Below, piece after piece: positions 45,245 to 54,015 of a stretch of 64,000 nt of DNA. This DNA comes from Caballeronia mineralivorans PML1(12) (GTDB lineage Bacteria; Pseudomonadota; Gammaproteobacteria; Burkholderiales; Burkholderiaceae), in contig NZ_AEJF01000068.1 in NCBI RefSeq assembly GCF_001028175.1, positions 32,806 through 96,805 of the forward strand, read 5' to 3'. Position 1 is the stretch's first letter. Each line of letters opens with the position of its first letter. The notes under the pieces were generated by a model. It saw only the letters and a list, made by a program, of their open reading frames with translations. It had not been told where the DNA came from and made no database searches. The translations under genes were made by a program, and so were the position numbers.

Positions 45245-45652
45245 TTAAGTCTGTCCCTCAAGCGCTTTGACGCCGTCGGGAACAGGAACCCAGCCCTGGG
45301 CACTTTTCATCCAGATGAAGTGGGCTGGTCGAAGCCAACTTGTGTCATCAAGAGTGTCTGGTTTGATTGAAAGAACGTCCTGAGCAGACTCCAGGACATG
45401 ATAGATGCGGACGCCGCACTCGGGACAGAACACACCCGTAACCGCGTTGCCGCTGTCGCCGATACGCGTAAATTGCTTCGTCAGCCCGGTCACTGTCAGG
45501 CTGTCTTTCTTCACGGGCATGGCCATGCCAAAGGCGCTGCCGGACTGGCGCTGGCATTCTTTGCAGTGACAGGCAGCCACGCGGATGGGTTCCGTCGTCA
45601 ATACGTAACGCACTGAGCCGCATTGGCAGCCGCCAGTGTAGGGTGCGGGCAT
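45245..45652 (-). CDS. GFA-family (glutathione-dependent formaldehyde-activating-like) zinc protein
   Basis: A 135-residue CENP-V/GFA-fold protein with the conserved Cys set: GGCQCGSVRY, ACHCKECQRQSGSAFGM and FCPECGVRIY, followed by IKPDTLDD. These Cys residues bind structural and catalytic zinc in Gfa. The single-domain family is widespread and most members have no known substrate. It stands alone between the sigma-54 regulator and the TetR gene. The 45653-45920 gap upstream shows no gene. Confidence 0.9.
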   Translation of the reverse strand: MPAPYTGGCQCGSVRYVLTTEPIRVAACHCKECQRQSGSAFGMAMPVKKDSLTVTGLTKQFTRIGDSGNAVTGVFCPECGVRIYHVLESAQDVLSIKPDTLDDTSWLRPAHFIWMKSAQGWVPVPDGVKALEGQT

Positions 45653-45920
45653 GATGTCTACTCCTGTATCGGTTGGTAATCGATCTCAAGGAGCCGCCTT
45701 GCGTGAGGTGACAAGTACGCGCAGCAAAAGCGAGCGCTACGCACCCAGGATTTCGAGGCGCGGGAAAGCGTGACAGGCACGGCAATGTTGGAGCTTCCTG
45801 CCGCTTAAGTGAATTATCCTTGCGTATCGTATTTTCGATCGCACGACGGCCAGCAAGTCGACAGAATCAATCTTGATGTCCGCCGAAAACCAAGCCTGGG
45901 TGCTCAGTTCTAGAGAGAAC

Positions 45921-46517
45921 TCATGAGTCGGCCAAATCAAGCAACAACTGTCGACGACCGTCTTTCAATATTTCATCAGCCAAGTCTGGATCAGCGTCGA
46001 CCAATGCGCGCGACAGCACCAAAGTTCCAACCAGTTGACTTAAGACCGCAATAGCTTTCTTTCTGCGTTCTCTTTTATTTGCGCCGTTAAGCGCATCGGC
46101 AAGGCATTCAACATTTGAAGCCACGCCCTCGGCGTAGGACTTGCGTGCCCCCGCGCTCAGTCGCCGGACGTCGCCTGCGAACGTGGATACCGGACAGCCA
46201 GAATCAATCGCTCTCCGATGATCGGGGGACAGGTACCAATCGATCTGACGCTTGATCGGATCCACCCCCAATGCTTTGGACTGTTCGATGGCCGCGACAA
46301 GTCGTTTTTTGCCGTCTTCCATGGCGTTGGACATCACTGCTGCCACCAATGCATCCTTCGACTCGAAATGGTTGTAGAAGCCACCCTGAGTAAAGCCTGC
46401 GGCCTTGGTCAGCTCGGTTAGTCCCACTGCATCTACGCCGCGCTCGCGGAAGAGCTTTTCTGCAGCGGCAATGATGGACTGCCGATTTTCTATAGCTTGC
46501 TGTCTTGAGACACCCAT
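45921..46517 (-). CDS. TetR-family repressor
   Basis: A 198-residue regulator with an N-terminal helix-turn-helix (IIAAAEKLFRERGVDAVGLT, ELTKAAGFTQGGFYNHFESK) and an all-helical ligand domain with a Cys (DSGCPVSTFAGD) typical of the NemR/YxaF-like branch, which can sense electrophiles. It is divergent from the SnoaL/SDR/MDR gene set, with a promoter and palindrome in the gap, so it probably represses that set and itself. Confidence 0.92.
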   Translation of the reverse strand: MGVSRQQAIENRQSIIAAAEKLFRERGVDAVGLTELTKAAGFTQGGFYNHFESKDALVAAVMSNAMEDGKKRLVAAIEQSKALGVDPIKRQIDWYLSPDHRRAIDSGCPVSTFAGDVRRLSAGARKSYAEGVASNVECLADALNGANKRERRKKAIAVLSQLVGTLVLSRALVDADPDLADEILKDGRRQLLLDLADS

Positions 46518-46581
46518 GAACTGTTCTCCTCGCCTGCGCGTCGTGTTACACGATTATCTCACAAAACAATGGTGAACGACA

Positions 46582-46637
46582 TTGACATTGGTGATCGTCG
46601 TCGTCATGATGGGTGGAATCGATGGTGACCACCATCG
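46582..46637 (+). promoter_or_regulatory. Promoter and candidate TetR operator
   Basis: TTGACA (46582-46587), 17 bp, then CATGAT (46605-46610) form a good sigma-70 promoter pointing to the SnoaL gene. Just downstream, CGATGGTG (46620-46627) and CACCATCG (46630-46637) are a perfect inverted repeat around AC, well placed to block initiation. Binding by the TetR protein encoded at 45921 is inferred. The rest of the 302-bp gap holds nothing else I can support. Confidence 0.6.
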
Positions 46638-46819
46638 TAAGCGCTTGCCTCTCCGGTCAACCGACCGGAGGGCGCGCTTGTCTGCGAGGCGGGAATGACT
46701 CTTGTAGTCCTTGGGTTAGGGGACGCCAGTGTGTCCGTCTACGTTTCGGTCCGGAGGGTTCGTTTGACCGCTCAGCGCTCGAGCGCGCTGTTGCCTGACT
46801 TGTTACCAAGGAGCATCTC

Positions 46820-47221
46820 TTGCATATGTCGACAGCCGAACAAAACAAGGCGCTTGTGCTCGAAGCGTTCAACACGCTCTTCAACAAGCGCGACTATGAG
46901 GCGGCCTCTCGTCTCTGGTCGGATAACTACATCCAGCATAGCCCGCATATTGAACCGGGTCGTGATGGCCTTTTCAGATTGATTCGTGGCCTCCCCGACA
47001 CGCTACGGTACGAGCACGCATTGATTGTCGCGGAAGATGACTACGTCATCGTTCATGGCCGGTTTTCAGGCATTGGCCGCCCAACTGCATGGATCGCTGC
47101 CGATGTCGTCAGGATCGAAGACGGTCGTCTGGCCGAACACTGGGATGTGCTTCAAGATGAAGCAACACAGGCGGAATCCAGGAGTGGACTGCCGATGTTC
47201 GGAGATCGCTTTCCTGACTGA
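46820..47221 (+). CDS. SnoaL-like NTF2-fold protein
   Basis: A 133-residue protein of the SnoaL/NTF2 fold (VLEAFNTLFNKRDYEAASRL, DNYIQHSPHIEPGRDGLFRL, D-V-V-R-I-E-D-G-R-L-A-E-H-W-D-V). The His in IQHSP and the R-x-x-D/E-H-W-D ending are typical of the cyclase/isomerase-like group. AAGGAG is 6 nt before TTG 46820 and 12 nt before ATG 46826, so the TTG is favoured slightly. It is the first gene of the TetR-controlled set. Confidence 0.85.
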   Translation: MHMSTAEQNKALVLEAFNTLFNKRDYEAASRLWSDNYIQHSPHIEPGRDGLFRLIRGLPDTLRYEHALIVAEDDYVIVHGRFSGIGRPTAWIAADVVRIEDGRLAEHWDVLQDEATQAESRSGLPMFGDRFPD

Positions 47222-47290
47222 TGCGATTCAATCACGCCACCGCAATCAGTGGCGTGACAAGCGCATTTGTTTTCAGTCGGAGTATTAACC

Positions 47291-48019
47291 ATGGGCAAGT
47301 TGCAAGGCAAAGTTGCCGTGATCACGGGTGGCACCACGGGGATTGGTTTGGCGACCGCGCAGCTCTTCGTGAAGGAAGGAGCGCATGTCTTTATTACGGG
47401 TCGCCGCCAAAAGGAACTTGACGAGGCTGTAAAAACGATTGGCCACAACGTCACTGGCGTTCAAGGCGATGTCGCCAATCTGGCCGACCTGGATCGGCTC
47501 TACGAAATCGTCGCAAAGAAAGGCCGAATCGACATTATTTTTGCTAACGCTGGCTACGGCGAGTTTGCCGCGTTGGGCAGCATTACCGAGGAGCACTTCG
47601 ATGGGCTGTTCAATACGAACGTGAAGGGTACGCTGTTCACAGTGCAAAAGGCGGTACCTCTCTTGAACGATGGTGCCTCCATCATCCTCACCGGCTCGGT
47701 TGCGAGCGCCAAAGGAACGCCTGCCTTCTGGGTCTACGGAGCAACGAAGGCTGCCGTACGCAATTTCGTTGGAAGTTGGACTGTTGAGTTGAAGGACCGC
47801 GGCATCCGTTCAAATGTCCTTAGTCCGGGTCCGACCGAAACACCGGCGGTGGACCAGCAGCCTGCGGATGCTATTGCCCAAATGGTGTCTACCATCCCGA
47901 TGGGTCGCATGGGCACGCCCGAAGAAATCGCCAAGGCTGCCTTATTCCTCGCCTCCGATGATTCCAGTTTTGTCACGGGTATCGAATTGTTCGTCGATGG
48001 CGGGCGAGCGCAGATCTAA
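47291..48019 (+). CDS. Short-chain dehydrogenase/reductase
   Basis: A 242-residue classical SDR: nucleotide motif [21 protein letters not shown], catalytic Ser in [15 protein letters not shown] (Tyr-x-x-x-Lys) and the C-terminal [17 protein letters not shown] precedes ATG 47291. It follows the SnoaL gene by about 70 bp. Members next to TetR and MDR genes are often reductases of reactive carbonyls. Substrate unknown. Confidence 0.93.
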   Translation: MGKLQGKVAVITGGTTGIGLATAQLFVKEGAHVFITGRRQKELDEAVKTIGHNVTGVQGDVANLADLDRLYEIVAKKGRIDIIFANAGYGEFAALGSITEEHFDGLFNTNVKGTLFTVQKAVPLLNDGASIILTGSVASAKGTPAFWVYGATKAAVRNFVGSWTVELKDRGIRSNVLSPGPTETPAVDQQPADAIAQMVSTIPMGRMGTPEEIAKAALFLASDDSSFVTGIELFVDGGRAQI

Positions 48020-48188
48020 CCAGCGGGATATCCTCAGTCACAGCGTGCTTTCAGATCTCAGCCAAATTTCAGACACTTTATGCATCTCGTCTCGACGTTC
48101 CATTTGGCCGATCGGGACCGTGCTGCAGCATGTTCCAGTCCGATCGGGAACCAGATAGTCCGTATCTCATTCCATCCAGGAGCATCAA

Positions 48189-49178
48189 ATGTCGCGCACC
48201 ATCAAGTTCTCGAAAGCCGGCGGCCCTGAGGTCCTCGAATTCATTGACGAGCAAGTTGCCGCCCCGGCACCCCATGAAGTACGTATCAAGGTCAAGGCAA
48301 TCGGCTTAAACCGTGCAGACGTGATGTGGCGCAATGATGCATACATCGAACCCGTGAAGTTCCCGGCAGGGCTCGGTTACGAAGTCGCCGGCATCATTGA
48401 TGCTGTGGGCAACGATGTGACCGGGCTCGCGGTGGGCGATGCGGTTAGTACGATTCCGGCTTTTTCGATGAACAAATACTCCGCCTACGGCGAGGTAGTG
48501 CTCATGCCGGATTACGTTGTCGTGAAACATCCGAAGTCGCTCTCGTTCGTCGAGGCCGCGTCGATCTGGATGATGTTCGTGACGGCTTACGGCGCGCTGA
48601 TCTTAGATGCTCAGGTGACTAAGGGCGATTTCGTCATCATTCCCGCCGCGTCCAGCAGTGTTGGCCTTGCGGCCATTCAACTCGTCAACTATGCCGGTGC
48701 GACTCCCATTGCATTCACGCGTACGTCGGCAAAAAGGGGGCAACTGCTCGAAGCCGGGGCAACGCATGTGATTGCCACGGAAGAGGTCGACATGTTGCAA
48801 GAAGTGATGCGTATCACTGATGGCAAGGGCGCACGCGTTATCTTCGACCCAGTGGGCGGCCCAAACTTCCCTAAGCTGATTGCGGCACTGGCCCATCAGG
48901 GCATCGTCTACCTATACGGCTTGCTTGGTGAGGGTGAAACGCCTATTCCGATCTTGCAAGTGCTTCGCAAGTTACCAACCATCAAGGTTTACAGCCTCTC
49001 TTACGTCGTCGCTGACGAAGCACGCCGGAAAGCAGCTGTGGATTACATCTTCAAGGGGCTAGACAGCGGTGCGCTCAAGCCTGTCATCGATCGGACCTTC
49101 AAGTTCGACGAGATGGTGGAAGGGCATCGCTACCTCGAGGGCAACAGCCAATTTGGGAAAATCGTTGTGACGGTTTAG
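48189..49178 (+). CDS. MDR-superfamily quinone/enone oxidoreductase
   Basis: A 329-residue zeta-crystallin-type enzyme with a GroES-like N-terminal domain (GLNRADVMWRND, FPAGLGYEVAGIIDAVGNDV) and a Rossmann domain (VIIPAASSSVGLAAIQLVNY, A-G-A-T-H-V-I-A-T). No zinc ligands are visible. It probably reduces quinones or alpha,beta-unsaturated carbonyls with NADPH. AGGAG precedes the ATG. It lies 169 bp after the SDR gene and is likely in the same TetR regulon. Confidence 0.92.
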   Translation: MSRTIKFSKAGGPEVLEFIDEQVAAPAPHEVRIKVKAIGLNRADVMWRNDAYIEPVKFPAGLGYEVAGIIDAVGNDVTGLAVGDAVSTIPAFSMNKYSAYGEVVLMPDYVVVKHPKSLSFVEAASIWMMFVTAYGALILDAQVTKGDFVIIPAASSSVGLAAIQLVNYAGATPIAFTRTSAKRGQLLEAGATHVIATEEVDMLQEVMRITDGKGARVIFDPVGGPNFPKLIAALAHQGIVYLYGLLGEGETPIPILQVLRKLPTIKVYSLSYVVADEARRKAAVDYIFKGLDSGALKPVIDRTFKFDEMVEGHRYLEGNSQFGKIVVTV

Positions 49179-49376
49179 GCGATTGTGCGGCTAGCGAACG
49201 CATCGCAACATCAAAGCTAGGGTCGATGCGGTTCTCGGCTTCAATCGTTTGAGGAATAGGGTTATTACGATCGGCTGGCGTGGAAGACTTGAACACGCAA
49301 GACTGCAAGGACGTAGGCGGACGACACGACGGTTTCCCGCTCGCATGCTCTATTTGCATCACAGCCGTTGAACGGC

Positions 49377-50279
49377 TCAGGCCGGCGTGAGCAGGCTCCT
49401 CCACTCGGAGAGGCTTCCCTTCGGATCGAGCGCTGCGGCCAATGGTGCGGAGCGCGCGGCGAGTTCCTGTTGCACGTCAGCGACAGCAGTTGCGAGGGCC
49501 GTCGGCATTCCCAACTCGCCGAGCATCAGCGCGGCTTCGCGCATTTCTTCGGAGCGTCGTTGTCCGTGCTCGACCACCCGGCCGATCAGATACGCTTCGT
49601 AACCGTTATCCCAGCCCACACCGGGGAAACTTGCCGCGAGCGATGCAAGCACACGGCGGTCCACGCCGAACTGGTTTGCGGCCAGCATCGACTGGACGCA
49701 CAGCGCTTCCATGCCTTTGATCATGATGCTTCGGCACAGTTTGATGGCTGAAGCCAGACCGACTTCCTGCGCAACGGCTTCGGTGCGCATACCCAGGCTG
49801 TTGAGGATTTCCGCAGTCTGCGTAGCCTGGCGGCCGCCCAGCAGCATCGGCACGCGGATGCCTTGTGGCGGGACCGGCGCCATCACCGCGGCTTCCACGT
49901 AGTCAGCGCAGTTGCGTTCGATCTGCCTGCAGCTCCGCTGTTTTACGGTTGGCGATACCGAATTGAGGTCGACAAAGGTCTGGCCGGTCGTGAGATGCTC
50001 CGCTGACGCGGCGGCGACTGCCTCCGCCTGGCTTGCGGTGACGGCGGAGAAGACGAGTTGGGCACCGCGCAACGCCGTCGCAAGGTCTTCGGCTACGTGC
50101 GCACCGCATTCGTGTGCTCGCTTTGCCATCGGTGCACGCGCCGCAGCGTCCTGCAGCTTGATGTCGTGGACCGATACGTCACGACCGCCAGCGATCAACG
50201 CACGAGCGAAAATGGACCCGACTTCTCCGAAGCCGATTATCGCGATGCGGGCAATGTGCTGATTGCTGTTCTGATCCAT
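49377..50279 (-). CDS. NAD(P)-dependent 6PGDH-like dehydrogenase with DUF1932 domain
   Basis: A 300-residue protein from ATG 50279. It has an N-terminal Rossmann fold (IAIIGFGEVGSIFARALIAG), a substrate-binding V-D-L-N-S-V-S-P segment and a C-terminal helical DUF1932-type domain (KLCRSIMIKGMEALCVQSML). It resembles 3-hydroxyisobutyrate or tartronate-semialdehyde dehydrogenases but with the DUF1932 ending. A longer frame to 50345 has no ribosome site. It lies downstream of the LysR gene on the same strand and may belong to the adjacent hydrolase/DctA module. Confidence 0.87.
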   Translation of the reverse strand: MDQNSNQHIARIAIIGFGEVGSIFARALIAGGRDVSVHDIKLQDAAARAPMAKRAHECGAHVAEDLATALRGAQLVFSAVTASQAEAVAAASAEHLTTGQTFVDLNSVSPTVKQRSCRQIERNCADYVEAAVMAPVPPQGIRVPMLLGGRQATQTAEILNSLGMRTEAVAQEVGLASAIKLCRSIMIKGMEALCVQSMLAANQFGVDRRVLASLAASFPGVGWDNGYEAYLIGRVVEHGQRRSEEMREAALMLGELGMPTALATAVADVQQELAARSAPLAAALDPKGSLSEWRSLLTPA

Positions 50280-50508
50280 ACAGAGTCTCTTCAAGTGAAG
50301 GGTAGATGTGCAGGCGATCGGGCAGACCTCAAAGCCGATGTCCACTCGCCCGCATCTTCCGCAACAGACTCACCGTTTTCCCCGTTCTGTTTTTCTCGAT
50401 GTCGAAATTATGCGGGTGGCGTGGTCGTTTGCCTGCTGCCAAGTGTTGAAAGTCTCATCTGTTTTGTTTATCGATACTCATGCTTCACGCGGCATGCCGC
50501 GGTCCTGG

Positions 50509-51432
50509 CTAGGAAGCGTTGCCGTATAGCGGTAACACCCGCGACTCGAGCATCGCGATCGCCTGGATCGCCAGTTGTGAGAGCGTGTGCTTGCTGCTGG
50601 TCGCAATGGCAAGGCGGCTGAAGAGCGTCGGCTCCGTAATGCGGATCACACGGAAGCGCCGCTTCAGCGCGTCGCTGGCGGTCGCGTTGAGCGGCAGCAC
50701 TGCATAGCCGATCCCCTCGCTGACGAGATCGAGAATCGACGTGACGGCGTCGACTTCCAGCTCGATCCGCAGTCTCACGCCTTGCTCCGCGGCGACCGAT
50801 TCGACCATCCGCCGGATCGCGTGCATGCGTCCGGGAATCACAAGCGGATAACGTGTGATCTCCCGCAACGGGATCGCCGTCACGGGTTCGTGCGCCGCTT
50901 CGTCGTGCATGCCGGCCTGGTCCGCGCCGATCAGAAACAGCTCTTCGGTAAAGACAGTCCGCTTGTTGATCAACGGCGTATCGAACGTGTCATAAAGGAC
51001 CGCCACGTCGACGCGGCCCATCATCAGCCATTCGATCAGATAGGTCGACAGGCCTTCAGCGACCGAGATGGACGCACCAGGAAATGAGGTCCGGAATCCA
51101 CGCACGAGCTCATGCGTGGCGACTTTGGCAAAGCTGGGCGTAATGCCGATGCCGAAATGACCACCGATCGTGCCGTGTAACTCGTCCAGATCCTGCGATG
51201 CGCGCTGTACCTGCGAGAGGATGCCCTTCGCATGGGCCAGCATGCGCTGACCGGCCGGCGTGAGCGTCACCCCGCGGCCGTTGCGCTCGAGCAGCGTATG
51301 GCGCAATTCGACTTCCAGATGCCGCACGAGCCGGCTCAATGCGGGCTGGTTGGTGTCCAGCGTGATGGCGGCGCGCGTAAAGCTGCCGAGTTCGGCGACA
51401 TGAACGAATGCTTCGAGCTGCTTCAGGTCCAT
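50509..51432 (-). CDS. LysR-family regulator of left DctA/porin module
   Basis: A 307-residue LysR protein with a helix-turn-helix (LKQLEAFVHVAELGSFTRAA, NQPALSRLVRHLEVEL) and an effector domain with the NAC/Cbl-like pattern (FGIGITPSFAKVATHELVRG, GYAVLPLNATASDALKRRF). ATG 51432 is the family-consistent start; a GTG at 51456 lies inside a palindrome. It is divergent from the amidohydrolase-dctA-porin genes with 143 bp between, so it probably controls them and itself through the 21-bp palindrome at 51441. Confidence 0.92.
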   Translation of the reverse strand: MDLKQLEAFVHVAELGSFTRAAITLDTNQPALSRLVRHLEVELRHTLLERNGRGVTLTPAGQRMLAHAKGILSQVQRASQDLDELHGTIGGHFGIGITPSFAKVATHELVRGFRTSFPGASISVAEGLSTYLIEWLMMGRVDVAVLYDTFDTPLINKRTVFTEELFLIGADQAGMHDEAAHEPVTAIPLREITRYPLVIPGRMHAIRRMVESVAAEQGVRLRIELEVDAVTSILDLVSEGIGYAVLPLNATASDALKRRFRVIRITEPTLFSRLAIATSSKHTLSQLAIQAIAMLESRVLPLYGNAS

Positions 51433-51440
51433 CGGTGGTT

Positions 51441-51461
51441 GATATGTGAAATTCACATATC
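51441..51461. promoter_or_regulatory. 21-bp palindrome, candidate LysR operator
   Basis: GATATGTGAA (51441-51450) and TTCACATATC (51452-51461) are perfect complements around one A. The site starts 9 bp upstream of the LysR ATG and contains T-N11-A spacings expected for LysR boxes. It could serve autoregulation and activation of the divergent amidohydrolase operon at 51576. Confidence 0.6.
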
Positions 51462-51575
51462 AGCTAGTTGGATATGGCGATTGTAGCGGGTCGCGTCGAC
51501 AGCCACAATCCGCACAACCAACAGAAAACCGCGGCGCGCGCGGTCCATCGCTATAGAGACTAGAGACGACGCTCA

Positions 51576-52439
51576 ATGAAATCCTGCTTGCCGCCTGATC
51601 CTCATCCCGTTCAACCTGCCCGGACACTGCCTGCCGGTGCCTGCGACGCGCACTGCCATGTGTTCGGCCCCGCAGATGTCTTTCCGTATGCGCCGGATCG
51701 CAGCTATACGCCGCCTGACGCCCCGTTCGGGCGCCTCGTCGCGCTGCATGATTTTCTCGGCGCGAGCCGAGGTGTGATCGTGCAGGCGAGTTGCCACGGC
51801 ACCGACAACACGGCGATGCTGGATGCGATCTCGCGCGGCAACGGGCGCTATCGCGGCGTCGCGATTGTCGGCGGCAGTGTTACCGACAAACAGTTGGCCG
51901 ACCTCGACGCCCGCGGCGTGCGCGGCGTGCGCTTCAATTTCGTCGCGCATCTGGGCGGCGCCCCCGATCTCGACGTGTTCGACCGCGTGCTCGAACGCAT
52001 TGAGCAGCTCGGCTGGCACGTCGTGCTGCATCTCGACGCGCAAGACATTCTGCAATACGCCGAGCGGATCGCGCGTATCAAGGTGCCGTTCGTGATCGAT
52101 CATATGGGCCGTGTGCGCGCCGAGGCGGGACTTGATCAGCAGCCATTCAGGCAACTACTCGAACTAATGCGCAATCCGCTCGCATGGGTCAAGGTCTGCG
52201 GCCCCGAGCGGGTGTCCGCCGGCCGCCGTCCGTTCGACGATGCGATCCCGTTCGCGCGCACCCTGATCGAGGCCGCGCCCGATCGCGTGCTGTGGGGCAC
52301 CGACTGGCCGCATCCGAACATCAGCAAGGACATGCCGAACGATGGCGAACTGGTCGATCTGCTGTTCCGCTTCTGCCCCGACGCGGCGCTGCGCGAGCAA
52401 CTGCTGGTAAAGAATCCCGCACGGCTTTACGGTTTCTGA
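51576..52439 (+). CDS. Metal-dependent amidohydrolase, 2-pyrone-4,6-dicarboxylate-lactonase-like
   Basis: A 287-residue TIM-barrel hydrolase of the amidohydrolase-2 family with HxH (DAHCHVFGP, residues 24-32), VIVQASCHGTDN, HLDAQD, FVIDHMGR and the catalytic-Asp block LWGTDWPHPN. This is the order and spacing of LigI-type lactonases, which hydrolyse 2-pyrone-4,6-dicarboxylate. It is the first gene of a unit with a tiny leader frame, dctA and a porin, so its substrate is likely a carboxylate entering through them. True PDC activity is not assured. Confidence 0.87.
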   Translation: MKSCLPPDPHPVQPARTLPAGACDAHCHVFGPADVFPYAPDRSYTPPDAPFGRLVALHDFLGASRGVIVQASCHGTDNTAMLDAISRGNGRYRGVAIVGGSVTDKQLADLDARGVRGVRFNFVAHLGGAPDLDVFDRVLERIEQLGWHVVLHLDAQDILQYAERIARIKVPFVIDHMGRVRAEAGLDQQPFRQLLELMRNPLAWVKVCGPERVSAGRRPFDDAIPFARTLIEAAPDRVLWGTDWPHPNISKDMPNDGELVDLLFRFCPDAALREQLLVKNPARLYGF

Positions 52440-52548
52440 CCGAACCCTTCGGCGCAGCAACACTCGAACTGCCACGCCAAGAATGGCAGACAGGCGGAAA
52501 ACCGGAATTGGCCTGTTTTCTGCTAACAACTCAAGTCAGGAGACAACG

Positions 52549-52596
52549 ATGAATCACATGCATCCCCGCGCCGTCCGTTCGGGAGCGGCGTCATGA
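52549..52596 (+). CDS. 15-residue leader peptide overlapping dctA
   Basis: A tiny frame ([15 protein letters not shown]) begins at ATG 52549 with a strong AGGAG site 7 nt upstream and ends in TGA at 52594-52596, overlapping the dctA start as ATGA. A second GGGAG lies inside it, 7 nt before dctA ATG 52593. The arrangement suggests translational coupling or a leader peptide. It could also be chance, but a strong ribosome site, an exact frame and an exact stop/start overlap are unlikely together. Confidence 0.5.
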   Translation: MNHMHPRAVRSGAAS

Positions 52597-53894
52597 ATGA
52601 CACCGCCGTCATGACGCCACACGCGCGCAGTACGAAGAAGCCTTTCTATCGCACGCTGTATTTCCACGTGCTCATCGCGATCCTTCTCGGCGTGTTGCTC
52701 GGCCATTTTGCGCCGTCGCTCGCGGTGAAGATGAAGCCGCTCGGCGACGCCTTCATCAAGCTGATCAAGATGGTGATCGGGCCGATCATCTTCTGCACTG
52801 TTGTCACCGGGATTGCCGGGATGGGCGACATGAAGAAGGTGGGGCGCGTCGGCGGCAAGGCGCTGCTGTACTTCGAAGTGGTATCGACGCTGTCGCTGGT
52901 GATCGGACTGATTGCCGGGCATATATTCAAGCCGGGCGCGGGCTTCAACCTGGATCCGGCGAGCATCGATACGAAAGCGCTCGCCGGCTACGCCACGGCG
53001 GCGCATCAGCAGAACACTGTCGAGTTCCTGATGCACATCATTCCGGACACCGTCACCAGCGCGTTCGCGTCCGGCAACGTGCTGCAGATCCTGCTGATCT
53101 CGGTGCTGTTCGGTGCGGCGCTGGCGGCCGCGGGCGAACGGGGGCGGCCGCTGATCAACATGATCGATCACTTCGCCCAGACGTTTTTTGGCATCGTTCA
53201 TATCATCATGAAAGTAGCGGCCATTGGCGCCTTCGGTTCGATCGCGTTCACGATCGGCACCTATGGCATCGGCGCCGTGCTGCCGTTGCTGAAGCTGATC
53301 GGCGCGTTCTATCTGACGCTCGTTGTCTTCGTGCTGGTCGTGCTCGGCATGATTTCGCGGTTGCTCGGCTTCAGCATCCTGCGCTTCATGAGCTATATCC
53401 GCGAAGAGATCCTGATCGTGCTCGGCACGAGTTCGTCGGAAGCCGCTTTGCCACAGATGCTTGAGAAACTCGAACGCCTCGGCTGTTCGAAGTCGGTGGT
53501 GGGGCTCGTCATTCCGGCCGGCTATTCGTTCAACCTCGACGGTACCAACATCTATTTGACGATGGCTGTGCTGTTCATTGCGCAGGCATTCAACATCGAA
53601 CTCAGCCTGGCGCAGCAACTGACGTTGGTCGGGGTGGCGATGCTCACGTCCAAAGGAGCGAGCGGCGTGGCTGGCGCGGCGTTCGTGATGCTGACGTCGA
53701 CGCTGCTGGTTTTTCCGCTCATTCCTGTGTCCGGGATGGTGTTGATTCTCGGCATTCACCGCTTCATGGGAACGGGGCTCGCGATCGCCAACACGATCGG
53801 CAACGGTGTCGCGACACTGGTGGTGTCCGCGTGGGAACACGAGCTCGACCGTTCGAAGCTGAATGCCGAAATGTCGCGTCGACGGGGGCGCTGA
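52593..53894 (+). CDS. dctA: DctA-type C4-dicarboxylate:cation symporter (left module)
   Basis: A 433-residue DAACS-family carrier with eight membrane segments plus two re-entrant loops. Family motifs are [20 protein letters not shown], the serine-rich loop [14 protein letters not shown] and the substrate motif [12 protein letters not shown], with [16 protein letters not shown] in the second hairpin. The motifs match DctA closely. It is coupled to the leader frame and followed 120 bp later by a porin. It probably imports the substrate or product of the amidohydrolase encoded just upstream. Confidence 0.93.
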   Translation: MNDTAVMTPHARSTKKPFYRTLYFHVLIAILLGVLLGHFAPSLAVKMKPLGDAFIKLIKMVIGPIIFCTVVTGIAGMGDMKKVGRVGGKALLYFEVVSTLSLVIGLIAGHIFKPGAGFNLDPASIDTKALAGYATAAHQQNTVEFLMHIIPDTVTSAFASGNVLQILLISVLFGAALAAAGERGRPLINMIDHFAQTFFGIVHIIMKVAAIGAFGSIAFTIGTYGIGAVLPLLKLIGAFYLTLVVFVLVVLGMISRLLGFSILRFMSYIREEILIVLGTSSSEAALPQMLEKLERLGCSKSVVGLVIPAGYSFNLDGTNIYLTMAVLFIAQAFNIELSLAQQLTLVGVAMLTSKGASGVAGAAFVMLTSTLLVFPLIPVSGMVLILGIHRFMGTGLAIANTIGNGVATLVVSAWEHELDRSKLNAEMSRRRGR

Positions 53895-54015
53895 CCGGCT
53901 GACTGGTTAGCGGCGCGCAAAAGCGCTTGAGGGTTTCGCTGTCTGCATGCGCTATCTGCGCGCGCGGCGGGAGACGCTCGCGCCTAAAAAACAATCTGGT
54001 TTGGAGACGAAAACA

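Noticed and set aside
52554..53840. A 428-codon minus-strand frame opposite dctA
   Set aside because: It is rich in Arg/His/Gln/Asp, a typical mirror of a hydrophobic membrane-protein gene.
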